Shown here: positions 54,234-64,000 of the stretch, one piece after another | Layout: each line of letters opens with the position of its first letter | Position numbering within the stretch: position 1 is the first letter of the stretch | Origin: Phanerodontia chrysosporium | Taxonomy: Eukaryota > Basidiomycota > Agaricomycetes > Polyporales > Phanerochaetaceae | Length of the DNA stretch: 64,000 bases | Direction: 5' to 3' | Assembly (NCBI GenBank): GCA_001910725.1 | Contig: MJGA01000052.1 | Coordinates: 51,112 to 115,111, forward strand | Notes under the pieces: generated by a model | The model's input: the letters and a program-made list of their open reading frames with translations, nothing else | What the model was told of the DNA's origin: nothing | Database searches by the model: none | Program-made: the position numbers and the translations under genes

Positions 54234-54857
54234 GAAAATATCTTCTGCATCAAGTACGCCACAATCTCTAATCTCTGCTTGCTCCAATCTCATTCTGAAT
54301 AGGGTTCGATGTAGGGATATGAGCCCCAGGCAGGGCCAAGTCTTGCCAACCAACATACGAGGGCTCTTCGCGGGATGGCAAGAGAAGAATATATCAGCAA
54401 CACAAGATCGACTGGTCGTCGCCATGCATAACCCTGAACACACGATGCTCACAGCTCGTGCATAATACCAAGGTTGTTGATGTTGTCGCGGCGTTAACGA
54501 GTGTTCAAACAGGTTAATATGTAGGGTATACCGAGTGTATGATTAAGTAACTATGTGGAAACAACGGCGTAGTCTGATTGTTCGACAGTGCTAGCGTGCG
54601 GAAGGGGGTGGCAGACGACATCTAAACACATCTGCAAAAGAGCGACTGGGGCGGGATGTACTCCAAGCGAGATCGCGCGGTAGACAAGACCAAATAAGAC
54701 CGGGACAGGGCTTGCCTCCCGATTCAACACAGCGACGAGACCAAGAGGGAACAAGAGAAGCAACCTCGACACATCCCACGACCCATCACACCAGCGCCGC
54801 CAAAGGCCCCTTCACTCCAGGCACGCGCACAACCGGAGACCTCATGCCGCGGCGAGC
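54234..54857. other. Intergenic region
   Basis: About 620 bp holding the PSF1 and LysM gene 3' ends; no supported gene. Confidence 0.45.
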
Positions 54858-55656
54858 TCAGAGCTCGTCGCAGTAGGGGAGGTCGTCATCGTCCTCCTCA
54901 TCGTCGCCGTCGTCGGTGGGCGAGGGCGCAGGGGGCGAGGTGGTCGCAACTGAGGTGGTCACAGCCGCGGCGACCGGGGTCGCGGTCACGACGGGCGTCG
55001 AGGACGCGACTGAAGGGACGGCGGGGGTGGCACCCGCGGGGATCGCGGTGATAGGGAGCGACGACGGGGCCGGGGGCGCACCGAACTCGCCGGCAACACA
55101 GAGGACCTAGGCGAGATGAGATATGTCAGCGCTCGGCATGAGTGACGCACAACGGCGAGACGCACCTCGCCGATATAGATGTTCGTGCAGTCGGCGTTGA
55201 TCTGCTGGTTGTTGGCCCAGAGCATGGTGGAGTTGATGCCGTGCACAGAGACGATCTGGTCACAGGTGTCGCCACCCTTGACGACGTAGGTTGTCTGGCA
55301 GTCCTGGCCAGCGTAGCCAAGGCAGAGGCTCTGGCCAGGCTGGAGGTTGTTGCAAGTGCCGTCAATCTGGGGGTTGGTCACAGCGAGCTGGTAGCTGGAG
55401 GATGCACGTGTCAGCAATGCAAGACACGCGTGACAGCGAGCTGAAGCGTACGTGGAGACGTTGTTGTTGGCAGAGATGCTGTCACAGATATCGCCATCCT
55501 TGATGGTGTAGGAGCGCGCACAGTCGGCAGCAGAGGCGGCTATACGCGCAAAAGGTCAGCTCCAACAGCATACGGGGATTTGCATGGTGGGGGAACCGTA
55601 CACTGGGCGAAGAAGGGGAGTGCGACGAGGGCAGCAACGACCGAGCTGGCGAACAT
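54858..55656 (-). CDS. Secreted protein with two LysM domains
   Basis: ATG 55656; signal peptide MFASSVVAALVALPFFAQC; two short introns. LysM 1: ARSYTIKDGDICDSISANNN then QLAVTNPQIDGTCNNLQPGQ and LCL. LysM 2: TTYVVKGGDTCDQIVSVHGI then LWANNQQINADCTNIYIGE and LCV. Each has the fungal-type paired Cys (DxC...C...LC). After this comes a Pro/Ala/Thr/Val-rich tail ending in an acidic run and LPYCDEL. LysM domains bind chitin or related N-acetylglucosamine polymers; secreted fungal LysM proteins shield hyphae or sequester chitin fragments. There is no catalytic domain and no GPI signal. The role is inferred from the family. Confidence 0.9.
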
Positions 55657-56101
55657 GGCTTCAAACAATCGGGAAGGACTGCGTCGTTTGTAACGAATGT
55701 GGGGGTGCTGGGTAGCTAGAGAGAGACAAAAGCAACCGCGGAGAGGGTCGTGCGGGTCGTCGGGGACGGCGAGGAGATGGGGGAAAGAGGGAGAGTTGGA
55801 GAGTCGCACGAAATTATGGGCGCACTAAAAGCGCCCTGAGTCGCTTGGCGCGGGCCTCGCCCGCGCGCGTCTCCAGGGCGACATGGCCCGCATCAGCCGT
55901 AGCCGCGTCCGGAACAGCAGGGCAAATCTGTCCAAGTCCCAGGCGTCGTTCAGGGCAACGACAGAAAATCCAGCAAAACGCACGTTGCACCGCACAATAT
56001 AATACATACAAAGCACATCTAACCGCTACATCACCACGCTTTTGGTCTGCGCCCGCATGGATCAGTACACCGTCGCCAAACGACCCGCGAGCTTGCACGG
56101 C
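55657..56101. other. Intergenic region, LysM promoter / OPT 3' end
   Basis: 445 bp. It holds the LysM promoter; no further gene supported. Confidence 0.4.
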
Positions 56102-59100
56102 TTACCCAAACGTTTCCCCTGGCGCGAGCTGTCGCAATGCAGTCCCGTTCCAGTCTGTCGTCTTCATGAAAATAGTGTTCCCCCACCACCGATTGATGGA
56201 GTTTTCGCCGATGCGGCCATTCAGAGGGTACTGCAAGCTGTATCCAGGTCAACCCGAGGTCTGCGCACATTCGCGGCGTTGCTGGACCCACCAGAAGTAT
56301 ACAAGCAGCACGCCAACGGCAGTCCCAGCGTCCAGGGCCGCAGAGAGCACGTCTACGTTGAATGAGCGATGGTGAGCAGCAGCGAGGTTGACGTCAAGAC
56401 TTACAATTATATTTGGCCCACAATGAGAAATATCGTCGCCGCAGGATATACTGAAAGATGAAACCAAATATTGCCCAAGGGATGTAGTTGACAGCTGTAG
56501 CAGGCGGCACTAGGCCAATACCTGCGAACATGAGACTGGCCAAGCTGCATAAGCGGTATCGATCCAGCGTAACCGACAGGCACTCACGGGAAACTGGACA
56601 TGCTGTCGATCACTTCGTTAATGACTAAAAGATGAGTGAAGACTCACTTGACATAATTCAGGAACGTGTCAGGATATCGCTTCGTCATTAACCAAACAAC
56701 AAGAGGTAGGAATGCTCCGAGCAAAAAGAAAAACAACAAAGCTGGAAAATCGGTGAGATGAGCACTGACCGAAACCACGGAACGTACGGCTGTTGACGGG
56801 TAAGCCAGCGGATAGAAAGTGAAGAGCCAAACACGCACTAGTAGATCCCTTGCGAGAAGATGCGTGAGGGGCCGATAACTCCCCACTGGTGATGACGTTG
56901 GCCTCAGAACCCACACATGTGTCGGAGTTACTCACGACAACAGACGCCGTGGCAAACACCTCCGCATTCGCGCATGTAAACCCGGACCTGTGGTCCTCGC
57001 TTGAGTGAATACGATCTTCTCCGGACTCTGTGTGGACTTACAGATCGGCTTGCTGTGCGTGACACAGGTCCCTATCACGAGTATGAGCGGAAGGACGTCA
57101 GATCCTGCAAATTGGCCACTACATACGGAATATTTGAGAACATCCACGACATGACTCCCAGTTGCGTTGTGCCGGCAATAACGGTAGCGACTACCTGGCA
57201 GATGAACATTGCCCGCGGCGGCTAGTGATCTGCGTTAGTGAAGGGTTGCAAATATGCAGAGAGCAAACGTACGATCTTCATGTAATGCCCTAATTTTAGG
57301 TCGCTCGTGAAGACCATGGCTGACTGGCGTGTCAGGGCAGGGTACAGCGCAAAAGACAGCAGTCTAACCTTGCGACATCGTGATATATCCCCATGTCTAA
57401 ACTGCAAGTCAATTCACTTCCCGTTTGCTTCTCACGGGACAAACTACCTTGAACCTGCGGAACTGACTTTAGCGCGGCTCAGGCACGATGAATATGGGGA
57501 CGTACATCATCATCGCCACTGGCCGTCCGGGAAGCATATACCCAATGATAAGCTCCGTGATCACACTGTCTGTAGTAAGCTTCTGGTGTTCCGCTGCAAT
57601 AACACCGAAGAAACCTACTTCAATCCTACTTGTCTGTTCGTGACCGCCTGGATCATGCCTGAGTCGCCGCTCATCAGCGTCGACTCAGCGGTCGCCACAT
57701 TGCTCACTCACCAATGGGGACCACGTAAACGAGCGCAATGAGCAGCGCGACGATGAGCGCCCAGATCGGCATGCGCGTCGGCCATATCTCGACGCATACA
57801 CACGCGAAAACGAAGGTTACGGCTGCGCAGTGTTCAGTCAGTACGCGGGTGCAGTGCGCGCCGCGCCGCACAGCATGCCGTCCCACTCACCAAAGATGCA
57901 GCCGTACCTGCCACGCATTTGTCAGCCGTGCGAATACGGACGCGAGCAGGGGACACCAGGCACTTACCACCACTCCGGCACTGGACGGGCGGGGCGCAAG
58001 CGTCAGCGTGTGTGGCGGGTGCCAGGGCGAAGGCAGACGTGCGGAGAGGGCAGGCGAACTTCACCTTGTGGGTACCGCGACATGAGCTGCGCGTGGATGT
58101 CGGGCTGCTCAGAAAGTGAGCGGGATAAGTGGTAGCGTATTGGCTTGCGAAAGTACAAGACGGCGTGAACGATCTGTAACGAGGTCTTCAGAGAAAACGA
58201 CGGTATTAGGAAGGGATGTGACATACAGTCGCTGTTATTGACGCAAAACTGAGGCCGTAACTCAACGCAAAAGTCGTTCTATTGGTGATGAGACGACGTC
58301 ACAAGATGGGCCAACTATAGCCAGACGTACGAAAGGTAGAGAGGGCTATATGCTTCATAAGCATCCTCGTTGAACGTTGCGTTCGAGTACAGAATTCGCT
58401 GTAGGTTGTACGGTTGACCTGGGAGATAACGAGAAATATGAAACAAGTCGCTACATCGTGCAAGGGGTACGTACCCGTGTTGTCGAAGGCGCCGGAAGAC
58501 GATATGCTATTTCAGGAGTCAGAAATGGCTCAGCCCGACAGGTGGATGGAGAGGCTTACGGCATGTACTGGCTGTACCAGACATTTGCGAACTGCAGTAC
58601 ATCATTAGACCCACTCACAGTGTGCTAAATACCTGCACGGCAGACGTACATAGAGCACTGGTGTCAAGAACCCTGGTTGGCACGGGCGACCATCAGTAAA
58701 AAGCATGACCGCTGTAGTCGGAGGTACGCACAGTAGAAAAACAGGAATCCGGCAAAGACATTCGCTTGCGCCCACCCTGCGGGATATAGCTAAGTCGTTC
58801 AGAAGACAACATTGAGGTCAACGGCGTACAAGGTGTTACGAGGCTGCGTAGGCATCAATATCGCGCAGCTTAGAAGATATCGGTAGACTCACGGGCTGCC
58901 TATGTAGGCTATCTCGTTCCAGTCGAATGAAAGGATTGAGTATCCTATCCCGCTGTTGTATCTGTGCACGCCATGAGAATACCACCGGGCGCTCGTTCGC
59001 AAGCTGACATACCCAAATAAAAGGTTGATTTTCTTTATCGTCAATGTCAGCTTGGGTTCTACGAGACGGACATAGCCTACGTACCACGTTGGTTGGAGCT

Positions 59101-60649
59101 ATCCAACAGGCCTATCGTGCGATGAGGCCAGAAGAAGGTACGAATACGGGGGTTGTAGACGTACCCATGTGAACACGCTGCCACGGCTTGAGTTAGTGGA
59201 GCGATAGTGACGACACGCAGATACACTAACCTCAGAGCCCTGAATAAATACCCGGGTATAAAGTCTGGGACATGCAATGAATATTCGTCGGTTTCCGACA
59301 GCCGATTTCGACGCACACCACAGTGTCGCAGCAAGGAACGCGTATGTGAAGAAACGCTCGCGGCTAATGCCTTCGCGCGGCCCAATGCCCGCAATGCTCG
59401 CGCAGTGGAGGGTATTGTAGAGTGCGCAGAGCACCAGGGTATTTGGCCAAACTAATGGGTCGTCAGCAGCGGCAATCGAGCCATACGAGGTGGACATACT
59501 CATCGATGCCGGTGCGACGAGCTGCACATGGTAAGCGCAAGAGGGACGAGATGTCGTCAGAGTGCTTACCAGCCGACGGGCGAGACCACCAATGGAGAAC
59601 CCGATTAGCTGTATCACGAGTGAGTCAACAGCAGTACGCAGACTCGGGGACATCAAACCTGAGTAGACATGACAAGCATCCATTGGTCTAAACATGATGA
59701 GCAGAGGCTTCGCTTAAGAGCAAGAGGCGCGCACATAGGAAGCTAAAGTTCTGGTTATAGTATACACGCTGTACTGCTATTATCTCAGTCTGACGAGGGT
59801 GATTCAGTATTGAGTCTTGTATTTCGGGGCTCACACTCACTGCGTAGGCTGATACGGCCCCGACGCCGGCCATGACAGTGACAAGGACCTAATCATCAAC
59901 ACATCGACATTCGCTGGGACAGAAGGAGCTTCGAGGGCTGGCTTACATGTTCCTTTATCGTGAATGGTCCTGGGTTGAGGTGCAGGCCAAAGACGGTCCA
60001 CTCCGGGATCATGCGGGCCAGCGCACGGCCGATAGGAAATGTGACAAGTATGGGCACAACCTACCCAGCCGTCAGATGCAGCAGACACGGAGAGCTCGCG
60101 CACGACTTGCCTGTCCTACGGCGATGGTTGGGTACCGGAAGTAGAAAAACTGGTTGACCCCGGGGAGGACGATAGCCCAAAGGATACCGAGTATCCAGGC
60201 GCGCAGGGTGTTCACGGGATGTCAGGGTCGTCATAGTTTGCGACGGCGGAGCGCACTTCAGGATACGGCGAGTCGTCCTCTAGGCCCAGGAACGATCAGC
60301 CTTGTGGTGTCCGCGGCTAGACGCCAGGCAGACACTCACCAAACCACGAAGCGTCGACGTCGAGATTTGGGTCGAAGAAGTCGGACACGGACGGCGACGC
60401 CGATGGGGCTGCTGACCGCGGCGGGTACGAGCCTTCGAGCTCGTGGACGTCTGCGGCAGCGCCGTCAGCGGGGCTGGCGCCCGACTCTCCCTCTTTCTCT
60501 GCGACGACGGCACACGCACCAATAGACGGGGCCTTGTCGCTGTATGTGCTAGGCGAGTCCATGTGCTCCTTGTCATCAGTCGTCGTTGCGGTGTCCATCG
60601 AGCCCAGTGTGTCCATCCGCAGTGCTGCTGCGTCCGCCTCGGGGGCCAT
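56102..60649 (-). CDS. OPT-family oligopeptide transporter
   Basis: ATG 60649 (MAPEADAAALRMDTLGS; an inner Met at 60616 is possible), stop 56102, well over ten short introns. After an acidic Ser/Ala-rich N-terminus come SPYPEVRSAVANYDDPDIP, NTLRAWILGILWAIVLPGVNQFF (signature NQFF), GPFTIKEHVLVTVMAGVGAVSAYA, IGFSIGGLARR, WPNTLVLCALYNTLH, GISRERFF, FPALLFFFLLGAFLPLVVWL and KYNYVLSAALDAGTAVGVLLVY. These are the signature segments of proton-coupled OPT carriers with about 12-16 membrane helices; substrates are tetra- or pentapeptides or glutathione conjugates. One base appears missing after DPDIP (GACATCCCGTGAAC), breaking the frame. Confidence 0.9.
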
Positions 60650-62051
60650 CGCATTCGCCTATCAGCAGTCGCTTTCGTCCGGCACGGCGCAGACGTCCTG
60701 TACGACGGTCTTGATCACGGCACACTCGCGTCGGATGGCGCCTTGTTGTACGCTCGGGATGTTCGTCGGGATGTCTCTCCCCTGGGTGTTGTTTGACCCT
60801 CGTGCCCGCAATTCCCTCGGATTCTAGGCTCCTGCCAAGCTGTCGAGCACAGAAAAGCGGTTCTACGGGCAGGGTGTACACCGTGGCTGTTGAGCGAGTA
60901 GGGTATCGCTGCAGAACTGTGGACAGGAGAGGGCAAGAGGTGCGTGTCTGGGACTCTGATACCTCGCTATGGCATTCGGTGAGGCCGAAAGATAACGCAG
61001 ATCTGGGCGAGCGTCCGCCGTAGCATGTTCTTGTCCCCGGTCCCGCGTGCTGTCTCCTCCGCATTCTCAGGCTGCACGACGCTTTCTTCTCGGTCAATGT
61101 TCTCCCCGGCATCACCCAGCGCAAGAGGCCGCGCACCCCGGGTGGGTCCTGCACGCGAGCGCGCTGCACGACTCGGGCCAGTTCCTCGCACGCCCCCACG
61201 GGCCCATAGGGCTGCACGTCCCCCCGCGGCCAGCGTGACCACCCATCCGAGGATATAGGCCCCCCGCCTTCTACCCGAGATGCCCTGGCTCCCGACGCCT
61301 GACGTACCCACTCTATCTTCCTCGCACCATCCAACTTTATCAGCCATTCCCGCAGCTGACCCTGCAGATAACAGTGAGGCGAACCGCGAACGTGCCGCTC
61401 AGCCGGTTTCGACCGCTGTGCGACCCCGCCTTGCAGTGTTCAGACATGTACGAACCTATGGAACGTCGGTCTCGCGCGCATGCAGCAGAACATACCGCGC
61501 CCGCCAGCCGGTCTGGAGTGCTGTGTGCCTGCTTCTGAACACGGATCGACCCCGAGGAGAGCAGGGTCATCACTTCCGCCCACGCGCAATCGTCTCGTCA
61601 CCCGCCAGTCCCTCGGTCGCCATGCGTCTTTCGCTCTCTTTCTCGCTGCCTTCCGGCCATGATCTCTGCGAATCCAGCCGGCGAGCCCTGCAAAGCCAGA
61701 GCTATTGCTCGGACATGGCCTCCTGTGGCATCAGCCCTTGAAGAGATCTCGTGGATTCTCTATTCAGAGTAATATTGCCATGATGGATGGTGCGACGTGA
61801 CCGTTAAATTTGACCTTCGAGATCCACCGTCAGGTGCGGCCACTAGCATGGGCATGTTGTATCACATCCGTCCACGCGCATGGAATCCATCACAGGAACA
61901 ACCATGTACCTTCAGCGATGAGGCCTTGAGGTTTACCCTCGAACAAGCATTGACGGTTGAATTAGTCCGCTCAGTGGAGTTTCCTGTCAGAGTATACAAC
62001 GCATAGTATTTTGCAAATGCACCACGCATACGACGCCGCATCTGATGTCCG
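60650..62051. other. Long intergenic region, OPT upstream / YIF1 3' end
   Basis: 1.4 kb with GC-rich open frames on both strands (for example 61280-61741 plus) but no conserved pattern. It probably holds the OPT promoter. No gene supported. Confidence 0.4.
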
Positions 62052-63375
62052 TTAGACACGCACGAGCATGCCCATGTACGCTAGCTGACTTGCAGCAATA
62101 CAAAATAGGAACGCAATTCGCCGCGAGCGCTGCGCTGTGCTCACGGGCGACGCAGTCGCGGAGGCGTCTGGCAGCACAAGGGAGCGGAGGGAGCGCAGCT
62201 AAAAGCTCATCAGTCGAAGTCAGTGATGATGGTAGCAGAGGACGCACGAGGAAGAGGAAGATTGCAAAGAAAGAGTAGAGGAAGACTATGGTGTAGATTG
62301 TCCATCCAAAATTGAGCAGACCCGCCACCAGTGTCAGAATGACGCTAATTAAAAACGTTAGCAGCCATGAGCAATGATATAACCTAGTCCGTACCCGACA
62401 AACTTGTACCCATTATATGCCAATAAATCTAGTACCTGACTTGGCCCCTGGTTGTATGCACATTAGCCGAGCACCACTGTGTGGAGCACACGACACACCT
62501 GGATGTTCAGGAAATAGCAGCCCCCCTTCACCACGAAGAAGTCAAGCAACACAACAGCCAGTGCTTTCGACGCGGTGACGCCGAGAATCTCAGGATGGAA
62601 GCGCGAGTTCAGACCAGAATGCAGCGCAGCAAGCAATATGTAGGTGACGAGGGCCATCACTACGCAGTTGACTGAGCGAATGTGGAAGATGAAAGGTGCG
62701 GCACGTACGAGGAATGTACAAGTCGGGCGAGTTGATGTCGTCGCGCGGTGGCAGCCATTCCGCCTGGCCGTTCTCCGTGCGGTACGACCTACGCGCCCAG
62801 GCTTGTGCCGCCACGGGAAGAGCACAAGCGCAATCTTCTTGACGACATACGAGTTGGAGACCTTGAAGTGGTGCTTCACGGCCGTGATAGGATGAGCCCG
62901 CCAAGCTGCGCAAGGACGTCACATGAGGTCGCACAACACGCAGCGGCAGGAGTCTGCGCACCTTTTTCTGCACGTAGTCCTGGCCTGCTGCGACTGCATT
63001 CTGCCCGAGCTGCATCCCAAACTGAGCGTCGCGTCGTCGAAGCCCCATGCGGAGAAGTCAACGGGCACTGCCGCCGCGGGTTCGGCTGCGGAACCTGCCC
63101 GCGCACTGTTGGCTGCTGGCGCGGCGGCGAGCCCACGGGAGGGTATCCGCTGGCGTGCGACACATACGCAGACGGAGCCTGTGGCGCGCGGCGATGTGGC
63201 TGCCCGTGGGTATGCTCGGGGCGTACGGCACCTGGGGCTGCGGCGAGGATGTGTAGCGTTGGTAGCCCTGCGGCGAGGCGGGCGTCGACGGCGGCTCGGG
63301 GATGTAGGCTGGATGCGTCGGAACCGGGTGCTGCAGCGGCGGCGGGCTGCGATTGCTGTTATTGTAGAAAGACAT
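62052..63375 (-). CDS. YIF1: YIF1 (Yip1-interacting factor, HRF1 family)
   Basis: ATG 63375 (MSFYNNSNRSPPPLQHP), stop 62052. A Pro/Ser/Gln-rich cytosolic N-terminus is followed by FSAWGFDDAT, AQFGMQLGQNAVAAGQDYVQ, KHHFKVSNSYVVKKIALVL, RTENGQAEWLPPRDDINS, then membrane helices (ALVTYILLAALHSGL; ALAVVLLDFFVVKGGCYFLNIQ; LTLVAGLLNFGWTIYTIVFLY; RIAFLFCIAASQLAYMGML). This is the HRF1/Yif1 pattern, a Yip1 partner in ER-to-Golgi COPII vesicles. Two single-base losses are apparent (CTCATCCTATCACGG before KHHFKV; CCTGGGCGCG after WRHKP). It diverges from the methyltransferase gene. Confidence 0.93.
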
Positions 63376-63570
63376 GGACGGCGAGGACGAGAGCGAGAAC
63401 GGCGAGGACGGAGGCGGGTGTTGGACGGACACATTGGCCTGGACGCGCCACGACGAAGGGCTGCACGTGGGAGATGCCAAATAAGTCCAAGCAAGGGTCG
63501 GCGCAATGCGCGCTTCGTATAAATTGGCGGGGACGTGCGCTGGCAAAGCCAGGTCGTCCGCCGTCGTCCA
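63376..63570. promoter_or_regulatory. Shared divergent promoter, YIF1 / methyltransferase
   Basis: 195 bp between the two starts; no clear TATA box. Confidence 0.45.
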
Positions 63571-64000
63571 CGATGCCCTACAACACGGTCAAGACGACGA
63601 ACGTCCCTGCCATCAAGAATGCCCCCGTTGAGGGTCTGGCGAGGGCAACGGCTCCTTCAGCAACTACACCTCGCCGCCCTCGTCGTCGGCGTTCCATGGT
63701 TGTCAAGCGCATCCTCCTATCGTCAACCGCGGCGGCTTCAAGACCTACCTTTCCTCGTCGTTGTCCTCGGGCTCCCGGTGACGATTGGCTATTGGACTGT
63801 TATGAGCACCTACGGGAGGCGTAAGAATTACAAGGTCCAGCTCCCCGAGCGCAACATCGAGGAGTACATTACGATCCACGAGAAGAGCTCAAGAAGAAGT
63901 ACAGCGGCAAGGAGAAAATCCCATGCAGGTCTTCCACGACGCGTACTTTGAGGGCAAGATCGACTTCAACGGTGCGTCCTTCCCCTCGACGCGTCGCGAC
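63571..64000 (+). CDS. Sphingolipid C9-methyltransferase, N-terminal part (runs off window), frame broken
   Basis: ATG 63571 (MPYNTVKTTNVPAIKNAPVEGLA). Reading the conserved peptides needs repeated frame changes: GNGSFSNYTSPPSSSAFHG, IVNRGGFKTYL, VLGLPVTIGYWTVMSTYGRR (membrane helix), NIEEYITIHE, LKKKYSGKEKIP, MQVFHDAYFEGKIDFN. The last piece is the conserved start of fungal sphingolipid C9-methyltransferases, membrane-anchored SAM enzymes that add the C9 branch to the long-chain base of glucosylceramide. About six one-base losses fall in 400 bp. Either a fresh pseudogene or, more likely, sequence errors; the catalytic domain lies beyond the window. Confidence 0.75.

Noticed and set aside
1..64000. 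CRISPR arrays, bacterial operons, rRNA genes
   Set aside because: Nothing resembling regularly spaced repeats or rRNA is seen, and the window is clearly eukaryotic.

Overview
This window is nuclear DNA of a filamentous basidiomycete, most likely an Agaricomycete and possibly a polypore. Nearly every host gene is cut by short GT-AG introns of about 45-75 nt with CTAAC/CTGAC-type branch sites. The gene content is typical fungal housekeeping (YKT6, SPF1, PSF1, the NEDD8 E1 subunit, YIF1, OPT) plus lineage-typical families (DUF6589, NACHT/STAND proteins, Ppo oxygenase, LysM proteins). The species cannot be named from the sequence alone.

The left 29 kb is a transposon-rich, decayed accessory block. 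It opens with the 3' part of a DUF6589 gene facing a RecQ-like helicase gene tail to tail. A NACHT (NLR-like) gene starts at 3607 and is cut at 5709 by a 16.3-kb composite insertion. The outer part of this insertion is a Ty3/Gypsy chromovirus (5710-22049, 529-bp LTRs, TSD AACGA). An inner Ty3/Gypsy chromovirus (12730-21327, 532-bp LTRs, TSD CCGGT) sits inside its gag leader. The NACHT reading frame resumes exactly after the right TSD. The outer element also carries an antisense, intron-containing ORF with a perfect Zn2Cys6 spacing and is packed with CGGAG motifs. The inner element ends its pol with a complete dUTPase domain and has an extra coiled-coil ORF upstream of gag. A second, heavily decayed NACHT copy (about 23.4-29.1 kb) is split by an apparently intact Ty1/Copia element (23612-28406, visually identical 342-bp LTRs, TSD AGAGG, 1316-codon gag-pol, and a primer site matching an initiator-tRNA fragment). 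A third NACHT first-exon relic lies at 45.9 kb.

From 29.4 kb rightward the window is a compact host gene region: a DUF2358-like predicted mitochondrial protein (-), an intron-containing tRNA-Ala(AGC) (+), a small secreted or hydrophobic protein (-), a BEM46/ABHD13-like hydrolase (-), an unidentified protein (-), a site-2 protease (-), YKT6 (+), a Ppo-type fatty-acid oxygenase whose P450 half lacks its heme region (+), SPF1 P5A-ATPase (+), ULA1/APPBP1 (-), PSF1 (+), a two-LysM secreted protein (-), an OPT oligopeptide transporter (-), YIF1 (-), and the start of a sphingolipid C9-methyltransferase (+). Several are head-to-head pairs with about 190-bp shared promoters: S2P/YKT6, ULA1/PSF1 and YIF1/methyltransferase. 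YKT6, YIF1, SPF1 and S2P all act in the ER-Golgi system, but nothing here shows a co-regulated cluster.

Caution: in the last 4 kb, conserved reading frames of OPT, YIF1 and especially the methyltransferase are broken by single-base losses, mostly in short homopolymers. This looks more like residual long-read error near a contig end than true gene loss.
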